From Planctomycetota bacterium (lineage in GTDB: Bacteria > Planctomycetota > MHYJ01 > JACQXL01 > JACRIJ01), in the NCBI GenBank assembly GCA_016220095.1, contig JACRIJ010000031.1, positions 31,127 to 95,126 on the forward strand: 64,000 nucleotides of DNA. The letters are read 5' to 3'. Shown one piece after another: positions 34,544 through 43,770 of this stretch. The notes under the pieces are model-generated. The model was not told the origin of the DNA and searched no databases. It saw only the letters and a list, made by a program, of their open reading frames with translations. Position numbers and translations under genes: made by a program. Position 1 is the stretch's first letter. Each line of letters starts with the position of its first letter.

Positions 34544-35410
34544 ATGAGTATTTTAGTTGATAAAAACACAAAAGTCATCTGCCAGGGCATAACCGGCAGT
34601 GCCGGCGGATTCCATGCCCAACAGATGATTGCCTACGGTACGAAATTGGTTGGCGGCGTTACGCCCGGTAAAGGCGGTACCTCTTTTGAAGGCGTGCCGG
34701 TTTTTGATACCGTGAAAAAGGCAGTGCAGGAGACCGGTGCGGATGCATCCGTAATATTCGTGCCCGCGGCTTTTGCCGGTGACGCGATTATGGATGCCGC
34801 TGATGCCGGCATGCGTTTGTGTGTGTGTATAACCGAAGGCATTCCCGCTCAGGATATGCTTAAGGTCAAACAATTCCTTAAAGATAAGGCAATGCGTTTG
34901 ATAGGGCCGAATTGCCCCGGTATAATAACGCCCGGCGAATGCAAGATCGGCATAATGCCGGGATACATCCATAAGCCCGGAAGGATAGGCATTATTTCGC
35001 GCAGTGGCACGCTGACGTATGAGGCCGTGTGGCAATTGACTTCGCGCGGATTGGGCCAGTCAACCTGCATAGGCATAGGCGGCGACCCGGTTTTGGGCAT
35101 GGCTTTTATTGATTTGCTGAAGATGTTCCAGGAAGACAGAAATACCGATGCCGTGGTTCTTATCGGGGAGATCGGCGGTACTATGGAAGAAGACGCCGCG
35201 GAATTCGTAAAAAATAATATGACCAAACCCGTAGTGAGTTTTATCGCCGGACAGACCGCTCCTAAAGGCAAACGCATGGGACACGCCGGCGCGATAATCT
35301 CCGGCAAGGCAGGCACTGCAAAGGATAAAATAGATAAGTTAGAGTCCTGCGGCATTAAGGTGAGCCGCAGTCCGGCGGATATAGGAAAAACAGTCGCCGA
35401 GTGCATGTAA
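34544..35410 (+). CDS. sucD: Succinate-CoA ligase subunit alpha
   Basis: 288 residues, the normal length. N-terminal CoA-binding Rossmann domain: [16 protein letters not shown] and [16 protein letters not shown]. The phosphohistidine is in the C-terminal segment [18 protein letters not shown], with [12 protein letters not shown] before it. It forms the alpha/beta heterodimer with SucC. AGGAG lies 10 nt upstream of the ATG. Confidence 0.97.
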   Translation: MSILVDKNTKVICQGITGSAGGFHAQQMIAYGTKLVGGVTPGKGGTSFEGVPVFDTVKKAVQETGADASVIFVPAAFAGDAIMDAADAGMRLCVCITEGIPAQDMLKVKQFLKDKAMRLIGPNCPGIITPGECKIGIMPGYIHKPGRIGIISRSGTLTYEAVWQLTSRGLGQSTCIGIGGDPVLGMAFIDLLKMFQEDRNTDAVVLIGEIGGTMEEDAAEFVKNNMTKPVVSFIAGQTAPKGKRMGHAGAIISGKAGTAKDKIDKLESCGIKVSRSPADIGKTVAECM

Positions 35411-35437
35411 AAATACACTTAATCGGTTGTTAGAAAT

Positions 35438-35525
35438 TCGTCCTGTCTCGTTAAAGTCTCATCCAGTCTCTGTTAACAATCGTCGTCGTGGTTTCTTAGA
35501 GTCGCTGTAGACGGTGGTTAATTCG
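35438..35525 (+). repeat. Dispersed GTCTC/CTGTT repeat module
   Basis: Shares CTGTCTCGTT, AGTCTC and TCTCTGTTAA words in order with 16848-16925, 11282-11316 and 62580-62622. It fills most of the gap after sucD. Confidence 0.55.
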
Positions 35526-35542
35526 TTGTTGGAGTTTATGGT

Positions 35543-36007
35543 ATGAAAACCTTCCGTGAAAAGCTGTTTGATATAATGATAGGGGTATTTGTAGTCCTTG
35601 TGCTTACGGCAGTCGTGACGCATTTCTTTTTCCCGCGTGTAGCGCGCAGATTGACGGCCGGCGAACCGGTTTACAGGCAGGTGCAAATCCAACTCGTTTC
35701 CCAGAATCTCATATTGGCGGACAAGATAGCCGCAGGTGACGCGCAAACTGGTCTGGACGGCGATGAAAAAGCGGTTCTTGAATCTTTTGAAATTAAACAA
35801 TACAAGGATATCCTCGGACCTAAATTCGCCAATTTTCCGTTCGTTCAGGATTATTACATAATGGCAGCCATAAAAGTTAACGCGCGCGTACTTGAGGACG
35901 GTACCCTGCGTCTTGGGCCGTACATTATGAAACCTGGCGATATCTTTCCGTTTAATACGGATAAATATATGCTTTGGGGAACGATTTTAACGGTAATTAA
36001 AAATTAA
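35543..36007 (+). CDS. Signal-anchored small protein, DUF4330-like
   Basis: 154 residues. One N-terminal transmembrane helix (about 10-30), then an extracytoplasmic domain with an RQVQIQLVSQN strand and a C-terminal pattern GTLRLGPYIMKPGDIFPFNTDKY. The layout (anchor, internal strand repeats, final glycine-rich hairpin) resembles DUF4330-type proteins, sometimes found with polysaccharide genes; similarity unproven. GGAG precedes ATG 35543. The last codons and stop lie in an AATTAAG heptamer array. Confidence 0.7.
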   Translation: MKTFREKLFDIMIGVFVVLVLTAVVTHFFFPRVARRLTAGEPVYRQVQIQLVSQNLILADKIAAGDAQTGLDGDEKAVLESFEIKQYKDILGPKFANFPFVQDYYIMAAIKVNARVLEDGTLRLGPYIMKPGDIFPFNTDKYMLWGTILTVIKN

Positions 36008-36066
36008 GAATTATGAATTAAGAATGACGGTTTTGATATTTGAGATGTGAGATATGCGATGCGGGA
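35994..36066. repeat. 7-nt-phased array (AATTAAG then TGAGATG type)
   Basis: Five AATTAAG-like heptamers include the preceding stop codon. TGAGATG/TGAGATA/TGCGATG units follow, and then a short hairpin CGATGCG/CGCATCG at about 36057-36078. Confidence 0.75.
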
Positions 36067-36200
36067 TAAGCGCATCGTATTTTAGTTTGTATTTGCTGAG
36101 TTAAAATTAACCTATACGATTTTGCGGAAATAGCGTTTTGGTTTTTATAAATAGTTTCGCGCCTTCGTGCCTTCGTGGCAATCTTTCGTTTTTTGTCATA

Positions 36201-37607
36201 ATGAAATTATCAGTAGTAACGCTTTTATTGTTGGTAGCGGCATTTGTGCTTTCGCCGAAGATTGCTTTATCGGCCGGCTCAGGCATTTTCCTGCGCGCGG
36301 ATGACATCATCATTCTCGGCATTCTCGCGTATTGGTTGATAAGCCGCCGCAAGGTATACAGACCGTCAGTGACGGGGCTGGACGTTCCCATATTCATTTT
36401 TTTTATAGTTATAATGCTTTCGGGTATTTTGGGGATTCTGCGTGGTACAGCAGGCAATAGCTTTTTGCCTGTTTTATATACGCTTAAAATGGCCGAATAC
36501 GCAGTCGGGTTTTATTTCGCGGCTTCAATCGTAAAAAGCAGTGAGGATATAAGTGTCCTGCTTGACGGTTTTTTAATAATAGCCGGCATAGTGTGTGTAA
36601 TCGGCATGGGGGAGTGGTTTTGGGCATATCATACCGGCAGGGTGGAATCCGCGGACCAATGGTATCGGATTTTCAATAACGCGGTATATCCCAACGACGC
36701 GAACCATATTGCGGGGTTCCTGGTGACAGCCATGGCGCTTGCTTTTTGCCGGTTATTTATGTTTGAAAAGGGGATATGGCCGCGCATGCGCACGGCATTC
36801 TTATTGGCAATGATAGTTGTTACGATAGGTCTGACCTTGTCGCGTTCGGGAATGATTGCGTCCGGCGTTGCGTGCATTGTTGCGGCGCTATTCATGCCGT
36901 TCAGGGCGAAGGCGGCTATTGCGCTGATTGCGTGTTGTGTGGTATTGCTGGTGTTGGCAGGTTCGGTTCTCGCAAAGGAGAGGAGCGGTATTTTTTCCGA
37001 ATATGACGACTATATGAAGAGCCGCGAAAATATGGAGGATGGGTATTGGCAGGAATATTCCGCGGCGAGAAACAGGTTTGAAGCATGGGACGCGCTGGTC
37101 AGAGAGACCGTGCAATTCCCTGTTTCAGGCGCCGGCTTAGGCGCGCGCGGGAGGTACGCGTATGAGAGCCAGTATTTTTACATGTTAGGCGAGGCGGGGT
37201 TGATGGGTCTGGCGGCGTTTTTGTATTTGTTATGGAAAATATGGAAAACGGCGCTGTACGGAGTCCATGAGTCACGGAGTCAGGGAGTCGAGAGCCGAGA
37301 ACCAGTACCCGAGAGCCGTGAGCCGAGAGCCGAGTGCTGGCCCCCGGATTCCGGACCTCTGAACCCGGAACCCGGAACTCGGAACCCGGACTTCGAACCT
37401 CGTACCTCGGATAACGTCCTTCCTTTTTCATTTTTCCTTTTTCCTCCTTCGTATATATTTCCCGCATTTGCAGGGGCAATTGCCGGGATGGCCATAATGA
37501 GTTTTACTTCAGAGGCGTTTCTGATAACGCGCATAGCCGGCCCGTTCTGGGTATTGGCAGGAATAGCGGTTGCGATGTCCGGCCAAGTCAAAAGCAGTGA
37601 ATCCTGA
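36201..37607 (+). CDS. O-antigen ligase/polymerase-like membrane protein with repeat-array insertion
   Basis: 468 residues from ATG 36201 (MKLSVVTLLLL); the frame upstream lies in CCTTCGTGG-type repeats. About ten transmembrane helices, with the Wzy_C/RfaL-like pattern GLTLSRSGMIASG and a long periplasmic loop (ARNRFEAWDALVRE...GAGLGARG) carrying the Arg and Glu/His-type residues of the ligase family. It may join O-antigen or exopolysaccharide units. About residues 354-417 (from HESRSQG to FLFPPSY) are encoded by a 7-nt-phased array inserted in frame between two helices. The stretch is absent from normal family members and likely forms a loop. Confidence 0.8.
   Translation: MKLSVVTLLLLVAAFVLSPKIALSAGSGIFLRADDIIILGILAYWLISRRKVYRPSVTGLDVPIFIFFIVIMLSGILGILRGTAGNSFLPVLYTLKMAEYAVGFYFAASIVKSSEDISVLLDGFLIIAGIVCVIGMGEWFWAYHTGRVESADQWYRIFNNAVYPNDANHIAGFLVTAMALAFCRLFMFEKGIWPRMRTAFLLAMIVVTIGLTLSRSGMIASGVACIVAALFMPFRAKAAIALIACCVVLLVLAGSVLAKERSGIFSEYDDYMKSRENMEDGYWQEYSAARNRFEAWDALVRETVQFPVSGAGLGARGRYAYESQYFYMLGEAGLMGLAAFLYLLWKIWKTALYGVHESRSQGVESREPVPESREPRAECWPPDSGPLNPEPGTRNPDFEPRTSDNVLPFSFFLFPPSYIFPAFAGAIAGMAIMSFTSEAFLITRIAGPFWVLAGIAVAMSGQVKSSES
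37261..37453. repeat. 7-nt-phased array inside a coding sequence
   Basis: 23 consecutive heptamers from about 37290 in one unbroken phase. C occurs at position 7 in all but one, while composition changes from GAGAGCC to GGAACCC to CTTTTTC types. Read as its complement, it matches the order of sub-types in the arrays at 6016 and 33153. Confidence 0.93.
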
Positions 37608-37610
37608 TTA

Positions 37611-37823
37611 ATGAAACATTTATTAATAAAAGCATTGTTGGGGGTGTTCTTTGCAGGATTTTCTTTGGTTGTAGGAGTTACGTTTAAAGTTTATCTTTTC
37701 AGTATTTTTACGTATAATCCCACTGCTATTGAGAAGATGAATATGACGGGTATGGACACCGCGAGGAGCGGGGGCAGGGCGCCTCTGTTGCCAAGTAATT
37801 CTCCCAGTACCATTAATGGGTAA
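37611..37823 (+). CDS. Possible small membrane protein or gene remnant, overlapping lptF 3' end
   Basis: ATG three nt after the O-antigen-ligase-like stop. The first 33 residues form one hydrophobic helix (KHLLIKALLGVFFAGFSLVV). The rest is antisense to the end of the LptF gene and has no coding character. It may be the start of a gene truncated when the convergent operon arrived, or chance. No ribosome site is clear. Confidence 0.2.
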   Translation: MKHLLIKALLGVFFAGFSLVVGVTFKVYLFSIFTYNPTAIEKMNMTGMDTARSGGRAPLLPSNSPSTING

Positions 37824-38773
37824 TATATTACAAGTCCTATAATAAATGCCATTCCCAATCCGGCCGCTGTACTGCTCTTTTTCGTTATTATTCCCAACGG
37901 AATCGCTAATAGTGCGAAAAGCAACGGCGTCAGGCTCTGCGCGAAACGTTTATATTTTTCCGTAAACAGGAATGCCTCACTGTATTTTGAATAGTCTTTA
38001 TTTTTCATGAATCTCCTGAGTTTCGCATAAGGCATTTCGCACGGCCTCATGGTGCGCTCGGCAATGGACAGCGGCACCTTATGAACCATTTCGTCGGAAG
38101 TGGTCGGCTGGAAATGGGAGCCTTTCGCGTCCGTTATCAGCGTTTCTATCAGCGGATGGTCAAGCGTCAGGATAAGCACGCTCTGCGCCTCGTCAAACTT
38201 GACATTCGCCACGGGCGCGGTGATATTCTGCTTTTCATTGCCGCTTCCGCCAAATACGCCGCTGAAGCCGCGCAACGTGCCCATTTCCGCGGATTTGTAC
38301 GAGATGCTCAGGTCAAGGCCTGGCAGGTCTATTGAGCTCGGTTCCGGCGAGGTGAGCTCAAGAAATGCAAGCACCGCCTTGGTGCGGAGGTTTTTTTTCT
38401 CAAACCTGCATTGCGGCACAAGGTTTAAGTTCAGGTATAGCACGACTAATGAGAAAATCAGCCCGATAAACAGCCCTGGATAGACTATCTTCGTTACTGA
38501 TAAGCCGCTCGCTTTGATGGCGGTAATCTCGTTCTGCGCGGCCATCCTTCCGTAAACGAGTATGCACGTAATCAGCACCGCTACAGGTATGCTCATGACC
38601 AGCGCGTCAGGTATTATGTAAGGAAGGAATACGAGCACCGAATTGAAGAACAGCCCCTGGATGTTTTTGGTTTCCCTTACGGCGTTGCCGAGGAATATTA
38701 TCCCCATGAGCGCCGCTATTGCGATTATGAATGTAAGCAGTAATTCTTTTGAAACGTATCGTTGAAGTATCAT
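37691..38773 (-). CDS. LPS export permease, LptF/LptG (YjgP/YjgQ) family
   Basis: 360 residues with the family layout: three N-terminal transmembrane helices (about 12-32, 50-75, 100-122), a periplasmic beta-jellyroll region, and three C-terminal helices (about 270-290, 300-320, 330-352). Family motifs: RYVSKELLLTF at the start and GRMAAQNEITAIKASGLS in the first loop. It works with LptB and a second permease to lift lipopolysaccharide to the periplasm. Whether it is LptF or LptG cannot be told. It is last in a four-gene operon, ATGA-coupled to the kinase gene. Confidence 0.92.
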   Translation of the reverse strand: MILQRYVSKELLLTFIIAIAALMGIIFLGNAVRETKNIQGLFFNSVLVFLPYIIPDALVMSIPVAVLITCILVYGRMAAQNEITAIKASGLSVTKIVYPGLFIGLIFSLVVLYLNLNLVPQCRFEKKNLRTKAVLAFLELTSPEPSSIDLPGLDLSISYKSAEMGTLRGFSGVFGGSGNEKQNITAPVANVKFDEAQSVLILTLDHPLIETLITDAKGSHFQPTTSDEMVHKVPLSIAERTMRPCEMPYAKLRRFMKNKDYSKYSEAFLFTEKYKRFAQSLTPLLFALLAIPLGIITKKSSTAAGLGMAFIIGLVIYYPLMVLGELLGNRGALPPLLAVSIPVIFIFSIAVGLYVKILKR

Positions 38774-39417
38774 TGCACTTTATCCTTGGCGCGGAATTTT
38801 TTGGGCCTGATGAGCCACATGGAGCGCCATACAAGAAATTCCTTCAGGAATGCCTTTTCAGTTTCCGTCATGTTCGCGCGGAAAAGCCGGTTCTTTATCT
38901 TCAGGAGCGCGCTCTTGTCAACGTTCCTGAACACGCCAAAGAGCCGCCTCTGGAGCACCGAATTCAGGCGGAAATAAAATGACGTCGCGAAGTCAACTAT
39001 GTACACCTGCATGCCGCGCGATATCAGTATGTTTCTCTTCTGGCGCAGGTCGAAATGTATGACCCCGCGCTCGTGAATCGCTTTGACAATGCCGGACAGT
39101 TTTTCGTATGCCGTTACGGGGAGTTCGCCTTCGTGGAATTTATGTATAGGGCGCGTGTCGGGGATGTATTCATATATCATGGCATTCTTATCCGCGCGCA
39201 GGAGCACATTAGGCACGCCTTCAATGCCTGTAAGTTTGTTGAGTATGAATTCTTCTCTGTTTAACAGCCACTCTCCGATGAAGGAGCGCATTATAAAAGT
39301 GCACTTCTGGAAATCCTTTATGATTCCCGTCCTGCCGTCACTCAATTTCACCACAGCCAATTCGGGGTCAAAGGCGTCGTTTTTTCGTATTAATCCGGTT
39401 GTTTCATAGCGTATCAT
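38770..39417 (-). CDS. Lipopolysaccharide-kinase/RIO-like small kinase
   Basis: About 215 residues. ATG 39417 was chosen for its ATGA overlap with the methyltransferase stop; an in-frame ATG at 39426 is possible. A compact kinase fold has the catalytic loop HFDLRQKRNILI (HxDxxxxN pattern) and metal Asp in YIVDFATSFYF. The ATP Lys is probably in GIIKDF. The form resembles Kdo/WaaP-type sugar kinases and RIO kinases. The neighbouring LPS permease supports a role in phosphorylating a lipid A or core sugar; this is inference. Confidence 0.78.
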   Translation of the reverse strand: MIRYETTGLIRKNDAFDPELAVVKLSDGRTGIIKDFQKCTFIMRSFIGEWLLNREEFILNKLTGIEGVPNVLLRADKNAMIYEYIPDTRPIHKFHEGELPVTAYEKLSGIVKAIHERGVIHFDLRQKRNILISRGMQVYIVDFATSFYFRLNSVLQRRLFGVFRNVDKSALLKIKNRLFRANMTETEKAFLKEFLVWRSMWLIRPKKFRAKDKVQ

Positions 39418-40007
39418 TTTCCCCATACGCGTTCCACCACCTGGCTGAAAGTCGGCGGGTTCAAGACGGCGGCGTATTTCAGCAGTACATAGGTTATGCC
39501 GCAGGAGACTGAAAAACAGGTAATGTGTTCTTCGTTATGCCTGACGCGCCAGAATGCCCATGGTTCGGGGGCGGCGCCTTCGTAGCGCTTGAAAACCGGC
39601 AGGTAATCCGGTATGGCCTTGTCGTATTTATCAAATTCCTCGCCGAACCGCTTGCGCAGGTTTTCGCTTTCCTTGCGTTTTTTGTAGGGGACATAATAAG
39701 CGAAAAAAATGAGCATTGAAAAAGCAAGCAGGTACCATGCCTTGCCCGCTACGCAGAATCCCGTGACTATGAGGAATGTTCCGATATAAAGCGGGTTTTT
39801 TACGTACGCGTAAGGCCCGGACACGATGAGCCGGTCGTTTTTCTCCAGATGGCCGGCGGCCCACAGCCTCGTTAATTCCCCGAGCACGACCAGCGGCAAT
39901 CCTGCGAGAAGGAAATACAATTCCGGTTTGATCATCAGCATCCAAACTGCCATTACTATCAGCACAATCAGCAGTTTAATCGTGAGTTTCTGGATATATT
40001 TCATCAT
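39414..40007 (-). CDS. Isoprenylcysteine/phospholipid methyltransferase family membrane protein
   Basis: 197 residues with four or five transmembrane helices and the ICMT/PEMT signature GPYAYVKNPLYIGTFL followed by RFGEEFDKYDKAIPDYLP. Such enzymes methylate lipids or isoprenoid-linked groups using SAM in the membrane. A second possible ATG lies one codon later. It sits 3 nt after the TPR/zinc-ribbon gene and overlaps the kinase gene, so it is part of an envelope operon; the substrate is unknown. Confidence 0.85.
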   Translation of the reverse strand: MMKYIQKLTIKLLIVLIVMAVWMLMIKPELYFLLAGLPLVVLGELTRLWAAGHLEKNDRLIVSGPYAYVKNPLYIGTFLIVTGFCVAGKAWYLLAFSMLIFFAYYVPYKKRKESENLRKRFGEEFDKYDKAIPDYLPVFKRYEGAAPEPWAFWRVRHNEEHITCFSVSCGITYVLLKYAAVLNPPTFSQVVERVWGK

Positions 40008-40010
40008 AAA

Positions 40011-41939
40011 TTATTTCTTTTCCTTATCATCGGTTTTTTTTACGGCCGGCAGGAGCACCTGTCCGAGGCCGCTGCATTTATCGCAGATTTCAGCGAACAC
40101 GTCTTCGGTGTAGCCTTTCCTGCCGCATTTGTCGCACCATTCGGTATTGAACAGCGGCTGGTTTTTCTTGAGTATTTCAGCCCAGGGCTCGTCGCATTTC
40201 GGGCAATCAACGAGTTTCTCGCCGTTGCAGGTCGGGCACGTCTGTTTCGGGGTCGTGCATTTGGGGCAGGGTTTCCGCTGGATGCCCGTCAACATATCGT
40301 CTATTTCAATAATGCCGTCTCCGCCGCAGTACTTGCATACGAGTATGCCGGTTCCGCCGCATTTGGTGCAGAGTATTTTTCCGAGTCCCTGGCATTTTTT
40401 GCAGGGAAGAAGCCCCGATAGAGTGGCGGCCATCTTTTCAATTTCCTGCTTTCGCGCGGGGTCATCGGTGTTTTTGGCGGTATCCTTGAACTTTGTAATG
40501 GCGCTTTCAAATTCCCCGCAGAGCATGAAGTAGTAGCCTGCCGCAAACGGCGCCTGCGGGACTTGCATGGCCGCAATTTTTTTCGCGCACTTCTGGTATT
40601 CCGATGTCCTGGCTGTTTTTGCAGAGCTTATGGCTTCAATGAAATCAAAATCCTTTTTGCGCATCCAATGCCCGAAATCCAGCGTTATATAACCTTGCGA
40701 TTCAAACGACTTTGTCAGCGCTTCTTTTTGTTCTTCAGTGCCTTTTTCCACCAGGAACGTAACGTATCTTGTTATGAATGAATCAAGAAGTTCGGACATT
40801 TCAGGGGGAGTTGAGCTGTTTGACTTAGCGGCTTCGCTGATGAATCCGGTGGTGAGTGTGATGAAATTTTCATCCGTGATGCCGGTGATTCTTCCCAGGG
40901 ATTCAAAATATTTTTCAAGCGCCTCGGCGAGGGATGTTTTCCGGCCTTTTTTTACCTGGGCATTGGACCAGTTCATTTTAGCCAGGCGCAATTCCCTGCC
41001 TTCGTGCGTCTTAATCACGTATTCCTTGGCGTCATCCTTCAGTATTTTGCCTGTTTTGGTTTCGGTGAATTTGCCGCCGGAATCGTTGCCCATGGTTTTT
41101 TCGCATGAGATTTCGTCTTCTATAAGGCCGAGCTCGTATTTTTCACCGTTCAGGCAGGCGAGCATAAGCGAAATAAGGCTTGATGTGCAGGTTTTTTCGG
41201 TATCTTTTTTCAGGAAAAGGCCGTAGTTTTCAGCGGATTTTTTTTCGTCTTTCAGGTAGAGCCGGTAAATATCTCCGAGAGCGAGGTAACTGGCGGGATT
41301 GTCGGGATTGGCCCTGGTATAGTCGGTCAGGTACTTTTCCGCATTGCGGTAATCCGAGTCCTGCATATAGATGCTGACGAGGCCCTGGAGCGCTTCGGAA
41401 TGTTTGGGGTCTATTTTGAGGATTTCTTCAAAGAGCGTTTTCGTGCCGGAAACCCTGCCTGCGGCGGTTTTCATTTTAACGAGTTCCATGCGAGCATCTA
41501 TGGAATTCGGGTTTTTTTTGATTTCAGCGTTGAATTCGTCTTCGGCCTTTTCAGGCATGTTGAGTTTTACATAACAGAGGCCGCGGAAGTAATTTATATT
41601 AGGGATATCGGAATTTTCTTCAAGAATTTCGTCAATTTCCTTAAGGGCTTTTTCAGGGTCGCCGTCTTTAGCGTTATCAAGGGCCCTTTTGATTTTCGCC
41701 TTCAGAGCTTCTTCGCGCATGACAGCTTCCTGCTTCCGCATCCACTCTTCCTTGCGTTTGCGGTCTTCTTCGTCCGAAGGCGGCTGTTGGTCCTGGCAGG
41801 TGGTTTCCGCGGGGGCAGGCGTTTTGTCAGGCATGGCCAGGGCCGGTTTGTTTGCAAAGGCGCCGGCAAAGGCCAAAAGGCACAGTGCGGGCCACAGGCT
41901 TAATATTTTCGTTACAGGCACGGCAGTTTTCGTATTCAT
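40011..41939 (-). CDS. Secreted TPR protein with C-terminal DnaJ-type cysteine repeats
   Basis: Start at ATG 41939 (MNTKTAVP), a signal peptide of about 30 residues; the longer frame crosses the promoter. 642 residues. An acidic/Pro linker leads to TPR repeats (about 75-210), then a helical region (about 230-480). A cysteine-rich C-terminus follows (about 520-630), with six or more CxxCxGxG-like repeats such as CKKCQGLGK, CTKCGGTGI, CKYCGGDGI and CDKCSGLGQ, as in the DnaJ zinc domain. DnaJ J-domain residues are absent. A secreted protein with this zinc domain is unusual; a role in protein folding or assembly at the envelope is inferred from its operon partners. Confidence 0.87.
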   Translation of the reverse strand: MNTKTAVPVTKILSLWPALCLLAFAGAFANKPALAMPDKTPAPAETTCQDQQPPSDEEDRKRKEEWMRKQEAVMREEALKAKIKRALDNAKDGDPEKALKEIDEILEENSDIPNINYFRGLCYVKLNMPEKAEDEFNAEIKKNPNSIDARMELVKMKTAAGRVSGTKTLFEEILKIDPKHSEALQGLVSIYMQDSDYRNAEKYLTDYTRANPDNPASYLALGDIYRLYLKDEKKSAENYGLFLKKDTEKTCTSSLISLMLACLNGEKYELGLIEDEISCEKTMGNDSGGKFTETKTGKILKDDAKEYVIKTHEGRELRLAKMNWSNAQVKKGRKTSLAEALEKYFESLGRITGITDENFITLTTGFISEAAKSNSSTPPEMSELLDSFITRYVTFLVEKGTEEQKEALTKSFESQGYITLDFGHWMRKKDFDFIEAISSAKTARTSEYQKCAKKIAAMQVPQAPFAAGYYFMLCGEFESAITKFKDTAKNTDDPARKQEIEKMAATLSGLLPCKKCQGLGKILCTKCGGTGILVCKYCGGDGIIEIDDMLTGIQRKPCPKCTTPKQTCPTCNGEKLVDCPKCDEPWAEILKKNQPLFNTEWCDKCGRKGYTEDVFAEICDKCSGLGQVLLPAVKKTDDKEKK

Positions 41940-41948
41940 ATATGTGCA

Positions 41949-41977
41949 ATGATACCTTTGAAGAGGCCAAAAGTCAA
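41949..41977 (-). promoter_or_regulatory. Leaderless-type promoter of the TPR/zinc-ribbon operon
   Basis: TTGACT, 17-nt spacer, TATCAT, then 9 nt to ATG 41939, so the leader would be 0-3 nt. Confidence 0.7.
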
Positions 41978-41985
41978 GTAATTTC

Positions 41986-42014
41986 TTGACATAACGCGGC
42001 ATATTTGATAGTAT
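41986..42014 (+). promoter_or_regulatory. Promoter of the HEAT-repeat gene
   Basis: TTGACA, 17-nt spacer, TAGTAT; leader of about 90 nt. Divergent from the 41949 promoter, with the -35 boxes only 8 nt apart. Confidence 0.7.
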
Positions 42015-42111
42015 GTTGACGTATCGGTGTGTGGTTGTGTTGCTAAAGCGCGGTGAGATTTCTCTCATAAGCGAATAATTAGTGCGTTGTTTGTATATGG
42101 AGATTACGTTT

Positions 42112-43770
42112 ATGAAACAACCTTTAGCAGCAGTTTTAGCGTTATTTTTCGGGCTGTTCATTTTCAATTCAGTTTATGCATGGTGCCCTTCGGCAAGTTC
42201 GGCGGCGAGGCTGGTGCGCGGCCTTCCAGGCTATGAAGACAATCCTGCTTTTGCGCCCATCAAATCCGAATTAAGCGGTTCATCAAGAGGCCAGTGGGAG
42301 ACTTGGTGGGACGCCAATAAAGACAGGTACCTTGATTACAAAAAACCATTTCCCAATGAACTTCTTAAAGTAAATGAAGAAGGCAGTAATGTCGTGGGCG
42401 CTGAATTGGGCGTTTTGAAGGGCCTTTTTCAACAGGCGCTCAAAGACAGCGATTTCAATATACGCCTTGCCGCGGCTATCGCCATAGGAAGGACCGGCGA
42501 TACTGCTTACGCGCCCGATTTGAGGCCTAATTTGACGGACCCGGAACGAGAGGTCAGCGATTCCGCCATGCTCGGGCTTGGGATGATAAAGGACGTTGAT
42601 TCCATACCTAAAATGGCGGAAGTACTGCAGAATCCCAAAGGCCATGAGGTTACGAGGGGATTTGCGGCTTATGCATTGGGTTATGCGCGCGATGTCAGGG
42701 CAATTGAAGCCTTGAAAAAATCGCTTGATACAAAGGCTGAAGATTCTAAAACACTGTGGGCATGCGTCATTTCGCTCGCATTGGCAAGGGACAGGTCGCT
42801 TGTGCCGTATATAGGCGAATTTCTTATGCCCAAAAAAGGCTCCAAGGATGATTCCACGCTGAAGGCTTATGCCGCGCTGGCTTTAGGCAGGCTGGGCGGT
42901 GAGGAGGCGGTTGATTTGCTGATTAAGGCCTCGGAAAAGGAAAAAGACATGGAGATCCTGAGGTCAATCGCAATAGCGCTCGGCATGGCCGGCGAAGCCA
43001 GGGCAAAAGATACGCTTGTCAATATGATTAAAAAGGGCAAGGACGAACTTCAAAAGGGTTTTGCCGTAATATCGCTCGCAAAATTGAAAATAAATGATGA
43101 CTATGATTTTATCCTGGAATGTTCTAACGATAAAAAGTCCGACAATTTCAGGGGATTCTCGGTGCTCGCGCTCGGCATCTTCGGTGATGTCAGGGCAGTG
43201 CCGGATTTGAAAAAGATACTTTCGGATAAGAGGGCGTCTGAACCCGTGAAAGATGCCGCAGTCACAGCGCTCGGCATGCTCAAGGCTAAAGATTCAATAA
43301 AAGATCTTCTTGATATAGCAAAATCAGCGAAGGAAATTGAGACCAAACGCTGTTACGCGCTGATTGCTCTCGGCATGATAGGCGACGAAGTTGTGGCGCC
43401 GGAAATCAACGCAATATTCAATGACAGCTCCAAGACGCCTAATATCTACAGGGATTGCTGTTACGCCCTCGCGATGCTGGGGCGGCATAAGGCGCTTCTG
43501 GAAAAAATGTATAAGGATTATGACGCAGGAAACGCGGATATAAAGTCGCTTATAGTTACCGTGCTTGGCAGGGTGGGCGACAGGGGCACGGTTACATTTT
43601 TGAAAAATAAGTACGAAAAAGAAAACAATAAATCAACGCGCCTCAGCATGATGTCATCTCTGGGATACCTTGCTGACCCGAACAATGTGACCATATTGAG
43701 AGAATTGACGGCGGATAATAATTATAATATACAATTTCTAAGCATAGACCACGTGCGGCAAATACCGTAA
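42112..43770 (+). CDS. Secreted HEAT-repeat protein
   Basis: 552 residues from ATG 42112 with GGAG ten nt upstream; an ATG ten codons earlier is possible. A signal peptide ends near VYA-WCP. The rest is a regular series of about 12 HEAT/PBS-lyase-like repeats (pattern LA-AIAIGRTGD, FAAYALGYARD, AYAALALGRLGG, GFSVLALGIFGD, CYALIALGMIGD). Such solenoids are protein-binding scaffolds. It is divergent from the TPR/zinc operon, sharing the same short promoter region. A tandem GGGTTACG array begins at its stop codon. Confidence 0.88.
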   Translation: MKQPLAAVLALFFGLFIFNSVYAWCPSASSAARLVRGLPGYEDNPAFAPIKSELSGSSRGQWETWWDANKDRYLDYKKPFPNELLKVNEEGSNVVGAELGVLKGLFQQALKDSDFNIRLAAAIAIGRTGDTAYAPDLRPNLTDPEREVSDSAMLGLGMIKDVDSIPKMAEVLQNPKGHEVTRGFAAYALGYARDVRAIEALKKSLDTKAEDSKTLWACVISLALARDRSLVPYIGEFLMPKKGSKDDSTLKAYAALALGRLGGEEAVDLLIKASEKEKDMEILRSIAIALGMAGEARAKDTLVNMIKKGKDELQKGFAVISLAKLKINDDYDFILECSNDKKSDNFRGFSVLALGIFGDVRAVPDLKKILSDKRASEPVKDAAVTALGMLKAKDSIKDLLDIAKSAKEIETKRCYALIALGMIGDEVVAPEINAIFNDSSKTPNIYRDCCYALAMLGRHKALLEKMYKDYDAGNADIKSLIVTVLGRVGDRGTVTFLKNKYEKENNKSTRLSMMSSLGYLADPNNVTILRELTADNNYNIQFLSIDHVRQIP

